DNA of 47,923 bases from assembly GCA_030684645.1 (NCBI GenBank), contig JAUXUF010000106.1, forward strand, positions 1-47,923, written 5' to 3'. Made by a program: the position numbers and the translations under genes. Within the stretch, counting starts at the first letter, position 1. Each line of letters starts with the position of its first letter. The notes under the pieces are model-generated. The model searched no databases, was not told where the DNA came from, and saw nothing but the letters and a program-made list of their open reading frames with translations. Origin of the DNA: Bacteroidota bacterium (GTDB taxonomy: Bacteria > Bacteroidota > Bacteroidia > Bacteroidales > Prolixibacteraceae). Positions 7,390-15,346 of the stretch are shown here, piece after piece.

Positions 7390-7449
7390 ACAGGCAGTAG
7401 GCAGAAATCAGACTGATAAACTGTTTTGAATCTTCTGCCTACTGCCTGT
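7390..7449. repeat. Perfect 17-bp inverted repeat built of heptamers, no gene inside
   Basis: ACAGGCAGTAGGCAGAA (7390-7406) and its exact reverse complement (7433-7449) flank a 26-base loop. Each arm is made of 7-bp words: AGGCAGT, AGGCAGA on the left; TCTGCCT, ACTGCCT on the right. It lacks a T-run, so it is not a typical terminator, although the RNA would form a stable hairpin before hisF. Confidence 0.75.
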
Positions 7450-7469
7450 AACCTGTTAAACTAAAGAAA

Positions 7470-8222
7470 ATGCTTGCAAAACGAATTATACCATGCCTGG
7501 ATATCAAAGACGGTCAGACCGTAAAGGGCATCAACTTTGTAAATATTAAAAGCGTTGGCGACCCGGTTGAACTGGGTGCGCTGTATGCCCAACAGGGAGC
7601 CGACGAACTTGTTTTCCTCGACATCACTGCCACTCACGAGGGCCGCAAAACCTTTGTGGAACTGGTCAAACGCATTGCCCGCGAGATCAACATACCGTTT
7701 ACAGTTGGAGGCGGTATCAGCGAGCTGAAAGATGCGGATGCTCTGCTAAGTGCCGGTGCCGATAAAATCAGTATCAATTCATCGGCGGTGCGTAATCCGA
7801 AACTGATTGACGAACTGGCACTGAATTTCGGTAGCCAGTTTGTGGTTTTGGCGATCGATGCGCGTGGCGAAAACGATTACTGGACTGTGACTGTCAATGG
7901 CGGACGTATTCCGACCGAAAAAGAATTGTTTTCGTGGGCTAAAGAAGGAGAAAACCGCGGTGCTGGCGAAATTCTGTTTACTTCCATGAATCACGACGGA
8001 ACAAAAAACGGTTTTGCAAACAAGGAATTGGCGAAAATGGCCGGTATGCTTCGGATACCAATTATTGCTTCCGGAGGTGCAGGGAATATGGATCATTTTG
8101 TAGATGTTTTTACTGATGGAAAAGCTGATGCCGGGCTTGCTGCGAGCATTTTTCATTACAAGGAAATTGCGATACCGGATTTGAAGAGTTATTTGAGAAC
8201 AAAAGGAATTACTATTAGATAA
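7470..8222 (+). CDS. hisF: Imidazole glycerol phosphate synthase, cyclase subunit
   Basis: A 250-residue TIM barrel that closes the imidazole ring using ammonia from HisH. It opens with [20 protein letters not shown] holding the catalytic aspartate D11. The second catalytic aspartate is in VVLAIDARG. Phosphate-binding loops are visible at VGGGIS and [11 protein letters not shown]. The stop is followed at once by a heptamer array and a four-helix-bundle gene rather than by hisIE. Confidence 0.96.
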   Translation: MLAKRIIPCLDIKDGQTVKGINFVNIKSVGDPVELGALYAQQGADELVFLDITATHEGRKTFVELVKRIAREINIPFTVGGGISELKDADALLSAGADKISINSSAVRNPKLIDELALNFGSQFVVLAIDARGENDYWTVTVNGGRIPTEKELFSWAKEGENRGAGEILFTSMNHDGTKNGFANKELAKMAGMLRIPIIASGGAGNMDHFVDVFTDGKADAGLAASIFHYKEIAIPDLKSYLRTKGITIR

Positions 8223-8250
8223 AGCTACAAGCTGCAGGCTGTAGGCTTCA
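8223..8250. repeat. Heptamer array, left flank of four-helix-bundle gene 2
   Basis: Four in-phase 7-bp units begin at the hisF stop: AGCTACA, AGCTGCA, GGCTGTA, GGCTTCA. The stretch GCTACAAGCTGCAGGC matches 15 of 16 bases with the reverse complement of the right-hand array (8622-8663), making inverted flanks around the gene at 8268. Confidence 0.7.
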
Positions 8251-8267
8251 AGCAAAAAAAGGAGGGA

Positions 8268-8621
8268 ATGAAAGATTTCAAGAAATTACAAATTTGGCAA
8301 AAGGGCATAGCTATTGTAAAATTATGCTACAAAATTTCAGAGCAGTTACCTACAACTGAAAGATTCAATCTGATTAGTCAAATTAACCGTGCTGCTGTAT
8401 CAATACCATCAAACATTGCAGAAGGTAGTAGCAGAAGAAGTGAAAGAGATTATTTTCGGTTTCTGGAGATTGCATTAGGTAGTTGTTTTGAGTTAGAGAC
8501 ACAATTAATAATCCTTGATGAATTAGGACTTGCATCTTCAGAGAAGATTAATGAACTCCTAGCCGAGATCAGACAGGAACAACAAATGATCAGCAGTTTC
8601 TCTCAAAAATTACAACTTTGA
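8268..8621 (+). CDS. Four-helix-bundle protein (23S rRNA intervening-sequence / S23 family), second copy
   Basis: 117 residues of the same family as the gene at 4860, with FKKLQIWQKGI at the start, the core AVSIPSNIAEGSSRRS and ELETQLIILDELG. Roughly half the residues are shared with the first copy by eye, so the two are old paralogues. It separates hisF from hisIE and is enclosed by heptamer arrays in inverted orientation. A GGAGGG purine tract lies directly before the ATG, rare here but too close for a normal Shine-Dalgarno site. Role unknown. Confidence 0.88.
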   Translation: MKDFKKLQIWQKGIAIVKLCYKISEQLPTTERFNLISQINRAAVSIPSNIAEGSSRRSERDYFRFLEIALGSCFELETQLIILDELGLASSEKINELLAEIRQEQQMISSFSQKLQL

Positions 8622-8663
8622 GGCCTTCAGCTTGTAGCATGAAGCTTGTAGCCTGAAGCTCTA
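8622..8663. repeat. Heptamer array, right flank of four-helix-bundle gene 2
   Basis: Six in-phase 7-bp units start directly after the stop codon: GGCCTTC, AGCTTGT, AGCATGA, AGCTTGT, AGCCTGA, AGCTCTA. Read on the other strand they give the ACAAGCT/TCAGGCT words of the left flank. Confidence 0.7.
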
Positions 8664-8683
8664 ATAAAAACATACACAAACCA

Positions 8684-9301
8684 ATGAACATGACAAAAGA
8701 AAATACACAATTAGATTTCACTAAACTGAATGGTCTTATTCCGGCCATTATTCAGGATAATACCACCAACGTGGTGCTAATGCTGGGCTTCATGAACGAA
8801 GAGGCTGTTGCCAAAACCGAAGAAACCGGAAGGGTAACTTTCTTTAGCCGTACCAAAAACAGGTTATGGACCAAAGGTGAAGAATCAGGAAATTTCCTGA
8901 ATGTCGTTTCCATCGCAGCTGATTGCGATAACGACACGCTTTTGATCAAAGTGAATCCGGTCGGGCCAGTCTGTCATACAGGTGACGATACTTGTTGGGG
9001 AGAAGAAAACGAAGAAAGTGACATTCAGTTTCTGGAATATCTTCAGGATTTTATCGATCAGCGTAAACAGGAAATGCCTGAAGGTTCATACACGACTTCT
9101 TTGTTTCGGAAAGGAACACGAACAATTACCCAAAAGGTTGGAGAGGAAGCTGTTGAAACGATTATTGGAGCCATGGCCAACGACGATGAAAACTTTCTGT
9201 ACGAAGGAGCCGATCTTCTTTACCACCTGATCGTTTTGCTCTCACATAAGGGATACCGGATTGAAGATTTAGCACGGGAATTAAAGAAACGGCACAAATA
9301 A
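8684..9301 (+). CDS. hisI: Bifunctional phosphoribosyl-AMP cyclohydrolase / phosphoribosyl-ATP pyrophosphatase
   Basis: A 205-residue HisIE fusion. The N-terminal cyclohydrolase domain (about 15-105) has the family segment TGRVTFFSRTKNRLWTKGE and the zinc-ligand motif CHTGDDTCW. The C-terminal pyrophosphohydrolase (about 115-205) has GSYTTSLFRKG, the acidic VGEEAVETIIGA and EGADLLYHL. It catalyses steps 2 and 3 of histidine synthesis. An alternative ATG lies two codons later. This is the last his gene and a strong terminator follows. Confidence 0.95.
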   Translation: MNMTKENTQLDFTKLNGLIPAIIQDNTTNVVLMLGFMNEEAVAKTEETGRVTFFSRTKNRLWTKGEESGNFLNVVSIAADCDNDTLLIKVNPVGPVCHTGDDTCWGEENEESDIQFLEYLQDFIDQRKQEMPEGSYTTSLFRKGTRTITQKVGEEAVETIIGAMANDDENFLYEGADLLYHLIVLLSHKGYRIEDLARELKKRHK

Positions 9302-9339
9302 TCGCGGTCGTCCTGCCTGTTTTGTGGTCATAAAAGCAG

Positions 9340-9370
9340 AGGACTCTTTTTTAAGAGTCCTTTTTTTTTG
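9340..9370 (+). terminator. Rho-independent terminator of the his cluster
   Basis: GGACTCTT and AAGAGTCC form a perfect stem with a short T loop, followed by nine or more T. Confidence 0.9.
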
Positions 9371-9463
9371 TGTTTTAATGTAGCTAAATTGTTAAAATAC
9401 CAGTATTTACAAAAACTTAACCCTTCGCATCTCGTAAAACCAAGTTCTATTGGATTATTCGGC

Positions 9464-9471
9464 TATCTTTG
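9464..9471 (+). promoter_or_regulatory. -7 box for typA
   Basis: TATCTTTG fits TAnnTTTG, 20 bp before the typA ATG. No convincing -33 TTG at the usual distance. Confidence 0.55.
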
Positions 9472-9491
9472 CGCCTTCATTTTTGAACCCT

Positions 9492-11294
9492 ATGCAGAAG
9501 ATTAGAAACATTGCGATTATTGCCCATGTTGACCACGGTAAAACCACATTGGTTGACAAGATGATTTACTATTGTAACATCATGAAAGAACACGAGAAAA
9601 AACAAGAGTTGATTCTCGATAGTAACGATTTAGAGCGCGAAAGAGGGATTACCATTCTGGCAAAGAATGTATCTGTCATATATAAGGATGTTAAGATCAA
9701 CATCATAGATACACCCGGACATGCTGATTTTGGTGGTGAAGTTGAGCGGGTTTTAAACATGGCCGATGGTGTTTTGCTGTTGGTTGATGCTTTTGAAGGC
9801 ACCATGCCTCAAACTCGTTTTGTATTGTCAAAAGCGCTTGCTTTGGGTTTAAAACCTATTGTGGTTGTTAATAAAGTTGACAAGCCGAATTGCCGGCCTG
9901 AAGAAGTTCACGAGCAGGTTTTCGACCTGATGTATAGTCTGAACGCCACCGAAGACCAGTTGAATTTTCCGACGATTTACGGATCGGCCAAACAAGGATG
10001 GATGTCGGACGATGTGAAAGTACCTACTGACAACATTACAGCTTTGCTTGATGCTATTATAACACATATCCCAGGTCCGGTGCCAAATCCGGGAACACCG
10101 CAGGTTTTGATTACGTCGCTGGATTATTCGTCATACGTTGGACGTATTGCAATCGGTCGTATTCACCGGGGTGAGATTCGCGAAGGAATGAATGTTTCGC
10201 TCGTGAAACGCGATGGTTCAGTGAAGCGCTCCCGAATTAAAGAACTTCACACATTTACAGGTCTTGGCCGTGTGAAAGTAGAAAAGATGATTTCGGGAGA
10301 TATTTGTGCCATGGTCGGAATTGAAGGTTTCGACATTGGTGATACTGTTTGTGATTACGAAAATCCCGAACCTTTGGAGCCGATTGCAGTGGATGAGCCT
10401 ACAATGAGTATGACATTCATGATCAACAACTCACCATTTTACGGAAAAGAAGGAAAATTTGTGACTTCGCGACATTTGAAAGATCGACTGGAAAAGGAGC
10501 TGGAAAAAAACCTCGCATTGCGGGTACTTCCTACAGATTCTGCTGATTCATATACTGTTTATGGTCGTGGTGTCCTTCACTTATCGGTTCTGATTGAAAC
10601 GATGCGCCGCGAGGGCTACGAACTTCAGGTTGGCCAGCCTCAGGTTCTCTACAAGGAAATTGCAGGCGAAAAGTGTGAACCGATTGAAGAACTCCATGTG
10701 GATGTTACGGATACCTATTCAGGAAAAGTGGTTGAAATGGCTTCGATGCGAAAAGGCGAAATGCAAAACATGGAACGAAAAGGCGACCGGATCCACCTCG
10801 AATTTTTGATTCCATCGCGCGGAATTATCGGTATGCGTACCAACATGCTTACTGCTACTGCAGGTGAGGCGGTTATCAACCATCGTTTTATTGAATATCA
10901 ACCCTACAAAGGACCTATTGAAATTAGAAACAACGGTTCTTTGGTCGCACTTGAAACCGGTACTTCATTTGCCTATTCCATTAGCAAACTTTCAGACCGC
11001 GGTTCATTTTTTATTGATCCTGGACAGGAAGTGTATGAAGGACAGGTGATTGGAGAAAGCACTCGGGGTGATGATTTAACGATCAATGTGACTAAACCTA
11101 AGAAACTCACTAATATGCGTGCTTCGGGTTCCGATGACAAATTACGATTGGTAACACCAATAAAATTTAGCCTGGAAGAAGCTTTGGAATACATTAAAAG
11201 CGATGAATTGGTTGAGGTGACTCCACTGTCTATTCGTATGCGGAAAATTAATCTGAAAGAGCACGATCGTAAAAGACTGGCAAAAAACAGCTAA
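9492..11294 (+). CDS. typA: Ribosome-associated GTPase TypA/BipA
   Basis: A 600-residue translational GTPase of normal length. G motifs are AHVDHGKTT (residues 11-19), [18 protein letters not shown] and NKVDK, followed by EF-G-like domains II, III and V and the BipA-specific C-terminal domain ([16 protein letters not shown]). It acts on the ribosome in 50S assembly and stress or low-temperature growth. The ATG at 9492 is chosen because an upstream in-frame start would overlap the promoter box and adds a non-conserved leader. It is monocistronic, with its own terminator. Confidence 0.95.
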   Translation: MQKIRNIAIIAHVDHGKTTLVDKMIYYCNIMKEHEKKQELILDSNDLERERGITILAKNVSVIYKDVKINIIDTPGHADFGGEVERVLNMADGVLLLVDAFEGTMPQTRFVLSKALALGLKPIVVVNKVDKPNCRPEEVHEQVFDLMYSLNATEDQLNFPTIYGSAKQGWMSDDVKVPTDNITALLDAIITHIPGPVPNPGTPQVLITSLDYSSYVGRIAIGRIHRGEIREGMNVSLVKRDGSVKRSRIKELHTFTGLGRVKVEKMISGDICAMVGIEGFDIGDTVCDYENPEPLEPIAVDEPTMSMTFMINNSPFYGKEGKFVTSRHLKDRLEKELEKNLALRVLPTDSADSYTVYGRGVLHLSVLIETMRREGYELQVGQPQVLYKEIAGEKCEPIEELHVDVTDTYSGKVVEMASMRKGEMQNMERKGDRIHLEFLIPSRGIIGMRTNMLTATAGEAVINHRFIEYQPYKGPIEIRNNGSLVALETGTSFAYSISKLSDRGSFFIDPGQEVYEGQVIGESTRGDDLTINVTKPKKLTNMRASGSDDKLRLVTPIKFSLEEALEYIKSDELVEVTPLSIRMRKINLKEHDRKRLAKNS

Positions 11295-11323
11295 TTTTCA
11301 CTTTTGAATTTAGCCCGATACTG

Positions 11324-11356
11324 AAGCCCTGATCTGTTAATAACGGATCAGGGCTT
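11324..11356 (+). terminator. Terminator of typA
   Basis: AGCCCTGATC and GATCAGGGCT form a perfect 10-bp stem followed by TTTTT. Confidence 0.88.
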
Positions 11357-11359
11357 TTT

Positions 11360-11704
11360 GCATACTCCCCAAAGTAAAATCTGACTGAAATTTAAATACA
11401 AATCTATACTGGAAACTCTTCGTGTAGATCAGATTTTATTCGTTTAAAACAGTGTCAATTTTCAATGATTTTTTTCTGTAATATATCGTTTTGCAATAAT
11501 TTAAAAAATGGTCTCAGCAACCGATTAAAAATACCTCATTTAAGGCTTTTAAAAAAGTACCAAAACGAGTCAAAGTGAATCAAATAAAATGTTTGTATTC
11601 AATTAGTTGCATAGTTTACCGCGACCATAAAAAGTATTGAAAGTCATGGTCTCGATTTTGTCGCTAAAAACATGACTATTTATGAAGATTTTTGATGATT
11701 TACC
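11360..11704. other. AT-rich intergenic stretch, nothing recognised
   Basis: No open frame of coding character, tRNA or clear repeat was found. A loose GACCAT/ATGGTC pair near 11625-11655 is the only structure noticed. Confidence 0.5.
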
Positions 11705-11712
11705 CCCAAAAG

Positions 11713-11746
11713 AAAAGCACCTAAATCATTGAATTTAAGTGCTTTT
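11713..11746 (-). terminator. Terminator of tRNA-Leu
   Basis: On the minus strand AAAAGCACTTAAAT pairs with ATTTAGGTGCTTTT and is followed by CTTTT. It lies about 25 bp beyond the tRNA 3' end. Confidence 0.7.
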
Positions 11747-11770
11747 GCTATGATTTTACTTCATCTTAAG

Positions 11771-11854
11771 TGCCCAGAACAAGACTCGAACTTGCACAAC
11801 CTTACGGTCACTAGTCCCTGAAACTAGCGTGTCTACCAATTTCACCATCTGGGC
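11771..11854 (-). tRNA. tRNA-Leu (anticodon CAG)
   Basis: The minus strand gives an 84-nt class II tRNA: acceptor GCCCAGA/TCTGGGC, D-arm with TGGTAGACAC, anticodon stem CTAGT/ACTAG around loop TTCAGGG, an extended variable arm, T-loop TTCGAGT, discriminator A and no encoded CCA. All stems pair well. Confidence 0.93.
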
Positions 11855-11879
11855 ATTTGCTTTTCGTTTAAAAGCGCAG

Positions 11880-11887
11880 CAAATATA
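11880..11887 (-). promoter_or_regulatory. -7 box for tRNA-Leu
   Basis: The minus strand reads TATATTTG, an exact TAnnTTTG box, 25 bp upstream of the tRNA 5' end. Confidence 0.6.
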
Positions 11888-12060
11888 GAAATTTTTAGTT
11901 TCTGATGAATGGTTTCATAGATAAATGATGAAAATAATGATGACTCTGTTTTTACAGTTTAGCTTATATAATCGTGTTCAGTATTTTATCCTTGGTTCAT
12001 CGATCATTTATCGGTAAAAATCAGGTACTGGTCGTTTTATTTTATTGTTGTCAATACATA

Positions 12061-12459
12061 ATGCTAAACTTGCAGCTACGAAAACAAATAGCCATGTTGA
12101 TAGATTACACCGAGCAATATTCAGTGATTTGGGAGTCCTGTTCCAATCAGTTACACACATTTTCAAAGTCATATTCCAATTCAGAGAAACTGGAAAAAGA
12201 GATCGTTTTGGATCAATTTCTGAAATCGATTAAATCTTTCCGAAAAGAGCGAACCAACAGAAAATCAATGTCTGAAACTGAAGAGCGTATGTTTTTTGAA
12301 AATACACGTTGCTTTTTGAGGGATGGACTTGATTTTACGAACGATCAACTTGAAATGATAGAAAATCAATATTCACGCAATGATTTTCCGGAGTTATTCG
12401 CTAGTTTATCATTATTTTGCTTGTTGCCATATTCACTAATACACAGGTTAATGTGCTGA
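12061..12459 (+). CDS. Small unknown protein, probably 3'-truncated
   Basis: From the ATG at 12061 the frame encodes a soluble, charged, helix-prone stretch (residues 1 to about 112, with [20 protein letters not shown] and [11 protein letters not shown]). The last 20 or so residues are hydrophobic ([12 protein letters not shown]). That tail is translated out of frame from the signal-peptide region of the GH51 remnant that begins near 12405, so the original C-terminus appears lost. I do not recognise the family. The frame is open further upstream to 11974 but without coding character. It may be a relic. Confidence 0.45.
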   Translation: MLNLQLRKQIAMLIDYTEQYSVIWESCSNQLHTFSKSYSNSEKLEKEIVLDQFLKSIKSFRKERTNRKSMSETEERMFFENTRCFLRDGLDFTNDQLEMIENQYSRNDFPELFASLSLFCLLPYSLIHRLMC

Positions 12460-12665
12460 ATATCGATGCTGTTGCGGGAAAAACGCAAATTAACAAAAAC
12501 ATATACGGTCAGTTTGCCGAGCATTTGGGCCGGTGTATTTATGATGGAATCTGGGTTGGAAAAAAATCGCCGATTCCGAATGTGAACGGATATCGCAAAG
12601 ATTTGCTCGAAGCACTTCAATTCGATCGGACCGGCTATTCCTTTTTGCAGCAAATATTCTTTTAA
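12405..12665 (+). pseudogene. Alpha-L-arabinofuranosidase (GH51) N-terminal remnant
   Basis: After a stop at 12402 the frame gives a hydrophobic signal-like stretch, then [38 protein letters not shown] and LLEAL, matching the start of GH51 enzymes. It diverges after about residue 75 and ends at 12665; GH51 proteins run to roughly 500-660 residues. There is no proper start codon before the signal region. Both ends are therefore missing. The neighbouring sugar genes and the GH43 gene at 24.8 kb suggest a once larger arabinose-related set. Confidence 0.8.
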
Positions 12666-12695
12666 AAAGAATGGTTTTCATTTGGTTTAATCATT

Positions 12696-12703
12696 TACTT
12701 TTG
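12696..12703 (+). promoter_or_regulatory. -7 box for the oxidoreductase-malQ pair
   Basis: TACTTTTG fits TAnnTTTG, 25 bp before the ATG at 12729. The -33 element is not clear. Confidence 0.5.
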
Positions 12704-12728
12704 GAACTTTGATCACTACTTTCGAAAT

Positions 12729-13835
12729 ATGGATTCAGAAAAAATGATTGTTGGCTTTCTGGGTGCCGGTGGAATAGCCCGGGCACATGCGTATGCATTA
12801 AATTCCCTGAAATATTATTATCCCGAAGTTCCTGAGATTGAGTTCGAAGCAGTTTGTTCGGCCCGAAAAGAAAGCAGCGAAGCTTTTGCGGCAAAATTCG
12901 GGTTCAAAAATTCGCAAACCATTGAGGAGTTCAAAGCCAATACCAAGATCAATACTGTACTGATCTTAGGACCTAACAATGTTCATTTCGACCACCTGAA
13001 GCTGGCACTTGAAATGCCTTCGGTTACCAAAATCTATCTCGAAAAACCAGTTTGTTCGAACCTGGAAGAAGAGAAAGAAATGACTATGGTTGCACAGGAA
13101 CCCGGAAAACAAATTCAGGTTGGATTTCAATATTTGCATACCGCTTCGGTTAGAGAAGCCCTGGCGTTCTGGAATACGGGAAAACTCGGAGCCCCAATTC
13201 ATTTTGACCTGAAATATTATCATGGCGACTATTTGCAGAAGTCGTACCGCGATAAACGGGTAACCAGGCTGACTCCGGCTCCCGATGGAGGAGCAATGGC
13301 AGATTTGGGTTCACACGGAATCAGTTTACTGATGGCTTTTCTGGGCGAAAACCTTCGTATCACCAGCGCAATTCAGTCCGGACGGTTTAATGATGTTCCG
13401 GAAGATTCGGATTTGTTCAGTTCAATAGCGCTGGTTCATCCTGAAAACCTGGCTGCCGGATCGATGTCAGCCAGCCGGATAAGCTCGGGAACCGGAGATC
13501 TGGTTTCGCTCGAAATCTATGCTGAAAAGGGAATGCTGAGGTATTCATCACATTCGGTCGATTATTTTGAGTATTACCTGGAAGAAACCGGCCAATGGAT
13601 TCGACAGGTCGTTGGCAGCAACTATTTGCCCATAACCAGTTTCCCTTCAGGTCATGTTCCTCCTGGGTGGTTACGTTCGATGATTCATGCCCATTATATT
13701 TTTCTTACAGGTCACGATTCAAAATCTTTTGTTCCGGACTTGAAGCATGGTTTAGCCGTTCAGCGTTTAGTGAGAGAAACTGCTGATTATTTGAAAATAT
13801 ATCGGAATTTAATACAAAATGATGGAAAGAAGTAG
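12729..13835 (+). CDS. Gfo/Idh/MocA family oxidoreductase
   Basis: 368 residues. The N-terminal Rossmann fold has GFLGAGGIARAHA (about 9-21) for NAD(P) and the family EKPVC motif (about 110). A GGGAMADLGSHGI-like segment (GGAMADLGSHGI) follows in the C-terminal domain and carries the usual catalytic-region histidine. Such enzymes oxidise or epimerise sugars, cyclitols or glycosides; the substrate cannot be told. Its end overlaps malQ by 17 bases, so the two are translationally linked, which favours a carbohydrate role. Confidence 0.85.
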   Translation: MDSEKMIVGFLGAGGIARAHAYALNSLKYYYPEVPEIEFEAVCSARKESSEAFAAKFGFKNSQTIEEFKANTKINTVLILGPNNVHFDHLKLALEMPSVTKIYLEKPVCSNLEEEKEMTMVAQEPGKQIQVGFQYLHTASVREALAFWNTGKLGAPIHFDLKYYHGDYLQKSYRDKRVTRLTPAPDGGAMADLGSHGISLLMAFLGENLRITSAIQSGRFNDVPEDSDLFSSIALVHPENLAAGSMSASRISSGTGDLVSLEIYAEKGMLRYSSHSVDYFEYYLEETGQWIRQVVGSNYLPITSFPSGHVPPGWLRSMIHAHYIFLTGHDSKSFVPDLKHGLAVQRLVRETADYLKIYRNLIQNDGKK

Positions 13836-15297
13836 TGGAATCCTGCTGCACATCAGTTCGCTACCGGGCGACGGCGGCATCGGGGGTTTTGGGAAAGATG
13901 CTTATCAGTTTGTCGATTTTTTGGCACAAACCAAGCAGAAAATATGGCAGATTTTGCCACTCGGACCGGTTGGTTATGGTAATTCACCTTATCAGTGCTA
14001 TTCTGCCTTTGCCGGAAATCCAATACTCATTGATGTTCAGCAACTGGTAACCGATCGGTTGATTTCTAAAAATTCGGTAACCGATCAGCATTTCAAAGCT
14101 AAGAATGTGGAGTTTGAGCGGGTAGGAGAGTGGAAGACAGCATTATTTCGGGAAGCTTTTGCCAGTTTCCAAAAGAAATTTGAGCGTTACAAAGATGAGT
14201 ATGTTACGTTTATGAGCCATAACTCGTGGTGGCTTGATGACTATGCTTTGTTTCGTTCATTAAAAACAAAATATGGCGAAACGGTGTGGAATACCTGGAA
14301 GAAAAAGCTGGTCATCCGCGATAATCATACCATTCAGGAAGCATTTAAAGAGTTGCATGCTGAAATCGATTTCCATCGTTTCCTTCAGTTTGTCTTTTTC
14401 AAACAATGGTACCAGCTGAAAGCTTATGCCAATTCGAAAGGTATCCGGATTATCGGTGATATTCCGCTTTACGTTTCGTTCGATAGTGTGGATGTCTGGG
14501 CCAATCAGGATATTTTTCTGCTCGATGAAGATTCGAAACCAACACAGGTTGGGGGAGTTCCTCCCGATTATTTCAGCGAAACCGGTCAGTTGTGGGGAAA
14601 CCCGGTATTCGATTGGGATAGGGTAGCAGAACGCGATTTTGACTGGTGGCTGGCCCGTGTTCATTTTAATCTCCGGATGTTCGATCAGGTCAGGGTCGAT
14701 CATTTTCGCGGACTGGAATCGTTCTGGGCTGTAAATGTGGAAGAAGAGACAGCAATTATCGGAGAATGGTTGCCTGCCAAAGGGCATGAATTGTTCCGAA
14801 AACTGAAAGAGCAATTGGGTACGCTGGAGGTTATCGCCGAAGATCTTGGGGTGATCACTCCTGAAGTTGAAAAACTTCGTGATGATTATAATTTACCAGG
14901 AATGAAAATTCTTCAGTTTGCTTTTGGATCGGATGCTTCCAATGTGAATTTGCCCCACAATTATACCTCTAATTTTTTCGTTTACACTGGTACTCACGAT
15001 AATGATACTTCGTTGGGCTGGTTTAATTCGATTGATAAAACAGAACGAAAATTCGCCCATAAATATATTTCCGGAAGCGGAAAACAGTTTGTGCAGAACT
15101 TGATAGATCAAGCCTGGGCGTCAGCGGCACATACTGCAATTGCTCCCATGCAGGATATTTTGGGATTGGGTGCCGAGGCGCGTATGAATACTCCGGGAAT
15201 TGCCGGTGGAAACTGGGCATGGCGCTTCACATGGCCCCAAATCCGCTCCAATCATAAGGTTTTTTTAAAACGGATTACCGGCAAATATAACCGATGA
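13819..15297 (+). CDS. malQ: 4-alpha-glucanotransferase (amylomaltase, GH77)
   Basis: 492 residues, a full-length GH77 enzyme. The N-terminus SGILLHISSLPGDGGIGGFG is diagnostic. Catalytic residues are visible as D294 in RVDHFRG (nucleophile), E341 in IAEDLG (acid/base) and D394 in GTHDNDT. The 250s loop region DIPLYVSFDSVDVWANQDIF is intact. It disproportionates malto-oligosaccharides in the cytosol for glycogen or maltodextrin use. Two adjacent ATGs (13819, 13822) are possible starts, overlapping the oxidoreductase. It converges on susD with 49 bp between. Confidence 0.95.
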   Translation: MMERSSGILLHISSLPGDGGIGGFGKDAYQFVDFLAQTKQKIWQILPLGPVGYGNSPYQCYSAFAGNPILIDVQQLVTDRLISKNSVTDQHFKAKNVEFERVGEWKTALFREAFASFQKKFERYKDEYVTFMSHNSWWLDDYALFRSLKTKYGETVWNTWKKKLVIRDNHTIQEAFKELHAEIDFHRFLQFVFFKQWYQLKAYANSKGIRIIGDIPLYVSFDSVDVWANQDIFLLDEDSKPTQVGGVPPDYFSETGQLWGNPVFDWDRVAERDFDWWLARVHFNLRMFDQVRVDHFRGLESFWAVNVEEETAIIGEWLPAKGHELFRKLKEQLGTLEVIAEDLGVITPEVEKLRDDYNLPGMKILQFAFGSDASNVNLPHNYTSNFFVYTGTHDNDTSLGWFNSIDKTERKFAHKYISGSGKQFVQNLIDQAWASAAHTAIAPMQDILGLGAEARMNTPGIAGGNWAWRFTWPQIRSNHKVFLKRITGKYNR

Positions 15298-15346
15298 ATA
15301 AGTCAAAGTTTGATTTTTGAATGTCATAATCAGAATTTTATACTGC

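Noticed and set aside
8260-8267. Strong Shine-Dalgarno site before the second four-helix-bundle gene
   Set aside because: The AGGAGG stretch ends only two bases before the ATG, too close for normal pairing, and such sites are rarely used in this phylum.
4860-8621. A diversity-generating retroelement, suggested by the Avd-like proteins
   Set aside because: No reverse transcriptase, no template/variable repeat pair with adenine-biased differences, and no variable protein gene are present.
11625-11655. GACCAT / ATGGTC pair as an operator
   Set aside because: A single six-base pair with no neighbouring promoter or gene it could control.
12366-12653. 95-codon minus-strand open frame over the GH51 remnant
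   Set aside because: It is the antisense shadow of the remnant; the GH51 signature is on the plus strand.
14260-14814. 184-codon open frame antisense to malQ
   Set aside because: It lies wholly inside a well-conserved gene on the other strand and its translation lacks any family motif; a shadow frame.
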